The position numbers and the translations under genes were made by a program. A stretch of 17,061 bases of DNA, taken from Candidatus Poseidoniia archaeon (lineage in GTDB: Archaea > Thermoplasmatota > Poseidoniia > MGIII > CG-Epi1). The stretch's first letter is position 1. Each line of letters opens with the position of its first letter. Shown here piece after piece: positions 13,217-17,061 of this stretch. The stretch is from NCBI GenBank assembly GCA_022449705.1, contig JAKURS010000017.1:1-17061 (forward strand), in the 5' to 3' direction. The notes under the pieces are model-generated. The model did no database searches. It saw nothing but the letters and a program-made list of their open reading frames with translations, and was not told the DNA's origin.

Positions 13217-15841
13217 TTAGTGCAACCGCCGCTGCGCGACCGCCCACGCCACGACTCCAGCGCCCGCCAGCCCGAGCAGCAGCGCCGGAATCCAGCTGAA
13301 GAAGCTTGCTTCACTAGCAACACTCAGTTCGAAGGTGAGGTTTACCTGCAGCTCCGGCTGATTCACGCTCTGCGCGCTGAAGCTGACGCTGTAAATCCCG
13401 TCCGCCCCCGCGAGGCCAAGCAGCCGCACCTCGCGCGTCTCGAACGGAGCCAGTGACAGGTTGCTCTCGGCCAGGTACAGCTCCAGCCCCTCCGGCAGCG
13501 TTTTGGAGAGCACGACCGTATCAGGGCCGTTGCCGGTGTTGGTAACGAACAGTGACCACTCGCCATCGTCTCGCTCGCTGGCAGAGAGCTGTAGCCCGTA
13601 ATACTGCGGTACGTTCACCGTGAAGGTGCTGCTGCCGGCGGAGAAGTTATTGTGGTCGATAAGCGAAATACCCACTTCGTGCGGGCCCGCAACGCTGCTG
13701 AGCGAGGGAAGGAAGGATGCAAGCAGGCTTGCGGTTCCAGCAGGCACAAGGAGCGGGTCAGTATACTGCGAATTTTCCGGATGGATTCCATACTGGAAGA
13801 CGTTCCCATCCGCCCCCGCGAAGTATCCGGAGGTGTTTTGCAGACTCCATTCCGCTGGATAATCGAGCAGCAACTCTACGAAGGCAACCCCCTGTCCGGC
13901 GTCTCCTGTCAGCGTGATGTTCACAACCGTGGGCGAGAACTCACCATCCTCGAATTGTGACGTGCTTTCGTGCTCGGTCGTAACCTGGTAGCTGTGGGAA
14001 CCAAGTGGAACGATTTGCAACACATAAATGTCCATATTACTCGCTGGATCTTCATCACTCTCAGCGTCCGAGGTGACTATCGCTGAAACAGTGTAGTTTC
14101 CCGCAGTCAGATTGCTGAGTTCCATGGGAGTGAGCCACTCCGTAGAATTTCCCGGTACGAGTTCGTCCCACTCGAATTGCCAGGTTTCCTCGCCGTCAGT
14201 GACGACCAGGTGGATAGAGGAGGCCGTGACAGTTCCCTGATTCGATATTGTTCCCCCCAGACCGAAAGGGTGACCTTCCGACAGGGACCCTGCGATTAGC
14301 CATTGTCCGTTCGGAAACCCGATTACTGGTCCGGCAATCTCCACCACCAGGTCCTGCAGCTGCAGGTCTACCACCAGCCCCTCGGCGATGTAGTGGTCCT
14401 GCAGCCAGCCGTCGCCGTCATAGAGCAGCGCATCGAGCCGGTAGCTGCCGGAGCGGTTCGGCGCGAGCAGGACCTCGGGAAGCGCGCCGCCCTCGCCGCC
14501 GCCGAGCGCGTGCTCCTCGTGCGCGATGATTTCGCCGTCAGCGTCCTGCAGGAACAGCTCTAGCCGCGTCGCGTCACCACTGTAATTGCCGGTGAGAGTG
14601 ATGTTGGCACCGCCGGTGGCCGCCCCTGCTGCAAGCGACGCATGCGGCTCGGGGAAGGTGTGCATGGCGTCGATAAAGTTGCGCCAGCCGCCCGTGGCGG
14701 CGGCAAGGTCGAAGTAGAGTGAAGAGGGGGTTGAGGTGGGGTAGTAGACCGTCAGGCCATGCGCGTCGCTGACGTCGCGGTGGTCCGGTTTCGTCCAGTG
14801 GTCTTCGATGACGGTGGCATTCGCCTGCGCCTGCCGCACGCGGTCGCCCGCCAGACGAACCGCCGGCGATGGCACCTCTGCTGCAGCGCGCAGTGTCAGG
14901 TCGTAAAGGTCGCGGTAAGCGCTGTTCTCGAACACCTGGCTGTTGGCTCGCGCCTCGTCCACCTCATCGTGGTAGAGCGGCAGCGTCGCGCGTAATGCAG
15001 AGCCGAAGCCGGAAATGGCCTCATGGAGCGATTCCAGCTGCGCTGTGTCGACCACCGTTGCCGTCATCGAGTAGCCGCCGGGGACTGAGCCGTTGCGGTA
15101 GCTCTCAATGTAGGTGTGGACCACCGCCTCGAGCATCTGCTCGCGTGTCGTCTCCGCGCCGAGCAGCGGCAGCAGGTGGTTGTAGGTCCACCCCTCCTGT
15201 GGCTCAAACGCCTCCGAGCCGTGGACGTAGGCGGCGTGCTCCCGCAGCCCGTAGGCAATCTCGAACATCCCCATCAGGCAGGCGTCGAAGCCGATGAGTG
15301 TCAGCGGCCCGTGCCCGGCCGTGTCGCGATATTCCGCCAGTGCCCCCTCGATTTCGGGCACTGTCAGGTAGCTCCCCCCGTCCTCGGCGACGCGCCTGAA
15401 ACCATCGCCGTGGTTCCAGATGACCAGGATGCGTTCCTGCGCCGGATATTCCGTCGTCGCCCATATCAGGAAGTCGCGCAGCGTGGCAGGGTCGCCCATG
15501 TCCAGCTCGTCGCCCCAGCCGGAATTGATGTCGCTGAGGGCACTTTCTTCCAGTCCTTCATGCAGCACCCGGTAGGCACGGCTGTCGTGTTCCCCCTCTT
15601 GGTCGATCAGCGCCACTACTTCGCGGTCGCTGTTCGATCCGACCATCTGCATCTCAATGAGGTCGTCGGCCGCCTCCTCGGAGAGTGAATTGTCGCCCGC
15701 CATGTAGACGTAGAAGCCCCATTTCGGCAGCGGTTCGTCGCCGCTCGCCAGCCCCAGCGGTGTGCCCGGTCCCGGCAGCGTGACCGGCGGCGCCAGCAGC
15801 AGCAGCGTCAGCAGCAGTGCGGCTGCTCGGCCCGAAGACAT
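13217..15841 (-). CDS. Secreted membrane-anchored C11 (clostripain-like) cysteine peptidase
   Basis: The 874-residue protein has a signal peptide (about 1-24, LLLTLLLLAPP) and a caspase-fold peptidase domain (about 41-395). WGFYVYMAGDNSLSEEA (41-57) is the first strand of the family. His144 lies in ILVIWNHGDGF and Cys188 in LIGFDACLMGMFE; these are the catalytic dyad. C11 enzymes cut after basic residues in the known cases and often need calcium and self-cleavage. The rest (about 410-840) is beta-rich and CARDB-like, with 13 N-X-S/T sequons overall, and the C-terminus has a membrane helix (about 850-870) followed by RRLH. The ATG at 15839-15841 lies about 26 nt after TATAAA, so the mRNA is leaderless. 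The subtilase gene follows 64 bases downstream with its own TATA box. Confidence 0.92.
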   Translation of the reverse strand: MSSGRAAALLLTLLLLAPPVTLPGPGTPLGLASGDEPLPKWGFYVYMAGDNSLSEEAADDLIEMQMVGSNSDREVVALIDQEGEHDSRAYRVLHEGLEESALSDINSGWGDELDMGDPATLRDFLIWATTEYPAQERILVIWNHGDGFRRVAEDGGSYLTVPEIEGALAEYRDTAGHGPLTLIGFDACLMGMFEIAYGLREHAAYVHGSEAFEPQEGWTYNHLLPLLGAETTREQMLEAVVHTYIESYRNGSVPGGYSMTATVVDTAQLESLHEAISGFGSALRATLPLYHDEVDEARANSQVFENSAYRDLYDLTLRAAAEVPSPAVRLAGDRVRQAQANATVIEDHWTKPDHRDVSDAHGLTVYYPTSTPSSLYFDLAAATGGWRNFIDAMHTFPEPHASLAAGAATGGANITLTGNYSGDATRLELFLQDADGEIIAHEEHALGGGEGGALPEVLLAPNRSGSYRLDALLYDGDGWLQDHYIAEGLVVDLQLQDLVVEIAGPVIGFPNGQWLIAGSLSEGHPFGLGGTISNQGTVTASSIHLVVTDGEETWQFEWDELVPGNSTEWLTPMELSNLTAGNYTVSAIVTSDAESDEDPASNMDIYVLQIVPLGSHSYQVTTEHESTSQFEDGEFSPTVVNITLTGDAGQGVAFVELLLDYPAEWSLQNTSGYFAGADGNVFQYGIHPENSQYTDPLLVPAGTASLLASFLPSLSSVAGPHEVGISLIDHNNFSAGSSTFTVNVPQYYGLQLSASERDDGEWSLFVTNTGNGPDTVVLSKTLPEGLELYLAESNLSLAPFETREVRLLGLAGADGIYSVSFSAQSVNQPELQVNLTFELSVASEASFFSWIPALLLGLAGAGVVAWAVAQRRLH

Positions 15842-15863
15842 CAGCCCGCCTGCTCCACGAGCG

Positions 15864-15870
15864 ATATAAA
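15864..15870 (-). promoter_or_regulatory. TATA box of the C11 peptidase gene
   Basis: TTTATAT on the minus strand is centred about 26 nt before the ATG at 15841, in the 46-base gap after the DUF6580-like gene. The mRNA is predicted to be leaderless. Confidence 0.7.
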
Positions 15871-15887
15871 GGTCGGCGGCTGCCGTT

Positions 15888-16460
15888 TCAGTCCCCGGCG
15901 GCGTCGCCTGTCGGCGCGGTCGCCTCGTCGCCGGCCGGGGCGCTCAGCGCCAGCCAGAGCGGGAGCCCGACGAGGGTGAAGGTCACAATGCTTGACAGGA
16001 GATGGTAGAGCATGAACGGCAGCCCCAGCGTGTAGACCGCCAGCAGGTTGCTCGGTGTGTGCGCCCACCAGAGCCAGAAGACGCCAAAATTGGTCCAGCC
16101 GTCGTAGACCGCCGCGAAGACGACCCCCACGCCGGCGAAGCGCATTGCCAGCCCCGGCGATAGCCGCCCGCCAATCTGCGGCCGCCAGCGGCGCGAAGCG
16201 AGCGCCACGAGCAGGAAGCCGCTGTAGGTGAACGCCACGATGGGCGAGCCCCACAGGTATCCCAGCCACCAGTCGCTCAGCAGCATCATTCCCATCGTCA
16301 CTGCGCACGCCCACGCGAAGGGCAGCAGCATCGCCGCCAGGAAGGTGGCTACCATCACGGTCTCGACGTTAGGTTGCGCGTGCAGTGCAATCCGTCCGCC
16401 CGCGCCGAGCAGCAACAGCACCCCGGCGGTGAGCGGCAGCGGCAAGCGACTGTGGTCCAT
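15888..16460 (-). CDS. DUF6580/ECF S-component-like membrane protein
   Basis: The 190-residue protein has about five to six membrane helices. It shows the order typical of the DUF6580 family, as I remember it: an early polar-hydrophobic GRIALHAQPNVETVMVATFLAA (22-43), then PFAWACAVTMGMMLLSDWWLGYL (47-69), TNFGVFWL (123-130), and TLGLPFMLYHLLSSIVTFTLVGLP (144-167). DUF6580 is distantly related to substrate-binding S components of ECF vitamin transporters, so uptake of a small nutrient is possible, but no ECF module is in the window. The ATG at 16458-16460 is preferred over a longer frame to 16514 because a TATAAATA box lies 25 nt before it and the longer form would overlap the glycosylase gene. 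Confidence 0.7.
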   Translation of the reverse strand: MDHSRLPLPLTAGVLLLLGAGGRIALHAQPNVETVMVATFLAAMLLPFAWACAVTMGMMLLSDWWLGYLWGSPIVAFTYSGFLLVALASRRWRPQIGGRLSPGLAMRFAGVGVVFAAVYDGWTNFGVFWLWWAHTPSNLLAVYTLGLPFMLYHLLSSIVTFTLVGLPLWLALSAPAGDEATAPTGDAAGD

Positions 16461-16480
16461 TGCGCGGCCATACCGGACGC

Positions 16481-16488
16481 TATAAATA
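16481..16488 (-). promoter_or_regulatory. TATA box of the DUF6580-like gene, adjoining the glycosylase stop codon
   Basis: The + strand tataaata (16481-16488) ends directly beside the TGA stop of the uracil-DNA glycosylase gene (16489-16491). Its centre is about 25 nt upstream of the ATG at 16460, so the transcript would be leaderless. Confidence 0.7.
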
Positions 16489-17061
16489 TCATTCCCGGAG
16501 CGACGATAATACATCCGAGAATTGCTCCTCGGTCAAGCGCCGCGTGTTCAGGTTGTAGCGGCTGGGGTGGTAGCTGTCGACCAAATTCCATTCCACTCCG
16601 GGCAGCGCGTGGCGCGCGCCGTGGCCAAAGCGGAAATCCACCTGCCGGCCACCGACTGCAGTTACGACCTGGCGATGCGCTACTCCACCAAGCGCCAGTA
16701 CCATCTCGAGTTGCGGAAGCAGCTGCAGTTCCCGTTCCAGAAAGGGACGGCATCGCTTCAGCTCTTCACCAGTTGGCTTGTTCTGCGGTGGCGCGCAACG
16801 CAGAGCGTTGGCGATACGCACTCTATCTAATACCAGTCTGTCTTCGCGCGAGCGTGAATTCGGGTTCGACCCCCATCCCTGCTCCCACAGCGTGCGGTAG
16901 AGCAGGTCGCCGGCGTAGTCGCCGGTGAACGGCCGTCCGGTGCGCCCCGCGCCGTGGGTGCCGGGCGCCAGCCCGACGATGAGCAGCCACGCGTCGCGGC
17001 TGCCGAACGACGGCACCGGCCGGCACCAGTAGTCGCCAGCGGCGAAGCCGGGCTTGCGGCC
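16489..17061 (-). CDS. Uracil-DNA glycosylase, family 5 (UdgB-like), 5' end missing at the right edge
   Basis: The frame is open to base 17061, so the start lies outside the window. The visible 190 residues begin GRKPGFAAGDYWCRPVPSFGSRDAWLL, then show motif 1 LIVGLAPGTHGAGRTGRPFTGDYAGDLLY and later motif 2 SYHPSRYN, which are the family 5 hallmarks. Family 5 enzymes remove uracil, and often hypoxanthine, from DNA and are common in archaea and thermophiles. Two of the expected [4Fe-4S] cysteines are seen in NALRCAPPQNKPTGEELKRC; the other two would lie nearer the N-terminus and may be off the edge. The stop (16489-16491) abuts the TATA box of the next gene. A GTG at 17016 is an internal codon, not the start, because family-conserved residues lie upstream of it. 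Confidence 0.9.
   Translation of the reverse strand, partial: GRKPGFAAGDYWCRPVPSFGSRDAWLLIVGLAPGTHGAGRTGRPFTGDYAGDLLYRTLWEQGWGSNPNSRSREDRLVLDRVRIANALRCAPPQNKPTGEELKRCRPFLERELQLLPQLEMVLALGGVAHRQVVTAVGGRQVDFRFGHGARHALPGVEWNLVDSYHPSRYNLNTRRLTEEQFSDVLSSLRE

Noticed and set aside
13153..13323. Longer N-terminus for the subtilase
   Set aside because: It would overlap the C11 peptidase gene and its own TATA box and put 57 basic residues before the signal peptide.

Overview
The window reads as a gene-dense, GC-rich archaeal chromosome segment. The domain assignment rests on four things seen here: an archaeal/eukaryal-type ribosomal protein S17e, a geranylgeranyl-reductase flavoprotein of the kind that saturates isoprenoid lipids, a family-5 (UdgB-type) uracil-DNA glycosylase, and TATA boxes placed 24-30 nt upstream of start codons, which implies largely leaderless mRNAs. 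The secreted CARDB/PKD-type proteases and the isolated cytosolic zinc ribbon resemble proteins of Thermoplasmatota, including the marine Poseidoniia. That lineage call is inference; only the archaeal call is firm.

Layout. Bases 1-495 (-) hold the 5' part of a secreted beta-propeller protein that runs off the left edge. Bases 496-728 are non-coding and carry small inverted repeats. A tRNA-Pro(TGG) lies at 729-804 (-), followed by a GNAT acetyltransferase and a PRC-barrel protein (832-1627, -). A divergent promoter region at about 1649-1680 separates these from the operon rps17e plus geranylgeranyl reductase (1703-3189, +). A single-pass membrane protein of unknown function follows (3230-4249, +). 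Convergent to it is a two-gene unit (4269-6088, -) of a GT2 glycosyltransferase and an MFS transporter. A single symmetric TATA element at 6111-6116 appears to serve both this unit and a tiny two-helix membrane protein (6138-6314, +). Next is an ABC-2 type exporter, ATPase plus permease (6339-8101, +). Bases 8098-9830 (-) encode the class 1B dihydroorotate dehydrogenase pair pyrD-pyrK. Bases 9895-15841 (-) encode two large secreted, membrane-anchored proteases: a subtilase with an intracellular zinc ribbon and a C11 (clostripain-like) peptidase. The right end has a DUF6580/ECF-S-like membrane protein (15888-16460, -) and a UdgB-type uracil-DNA glycosylase cut by the right edge (16489-17061, -).

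How the genes relate. pyrD and pyrK make one enzyme complex of pyrimidine synthesis. The ABC ATPase and permease make one exporter. The GT2 enzyme is of the type that charges polyprenyl-phosphate sugars, and the window also has surface proteins, one of them rich in N-glycosylation sequons; a link is possible but unproven. Genes are packed with GTGA or TGATG overlaps, and several promoters sit on or directly beside the stop codon of the preceding gene. There is no non-coding stretch above 300 bases. I saw no CRISPR array, insertion sequence, integrase or rRNA gene. The content looks like ordinary core chromosome plus a surface-protease locus. The least explained parts are the protease pair, the acidic single-pass protein at 3230-4249 and the 58-residue membrane protein at 6138-6314.
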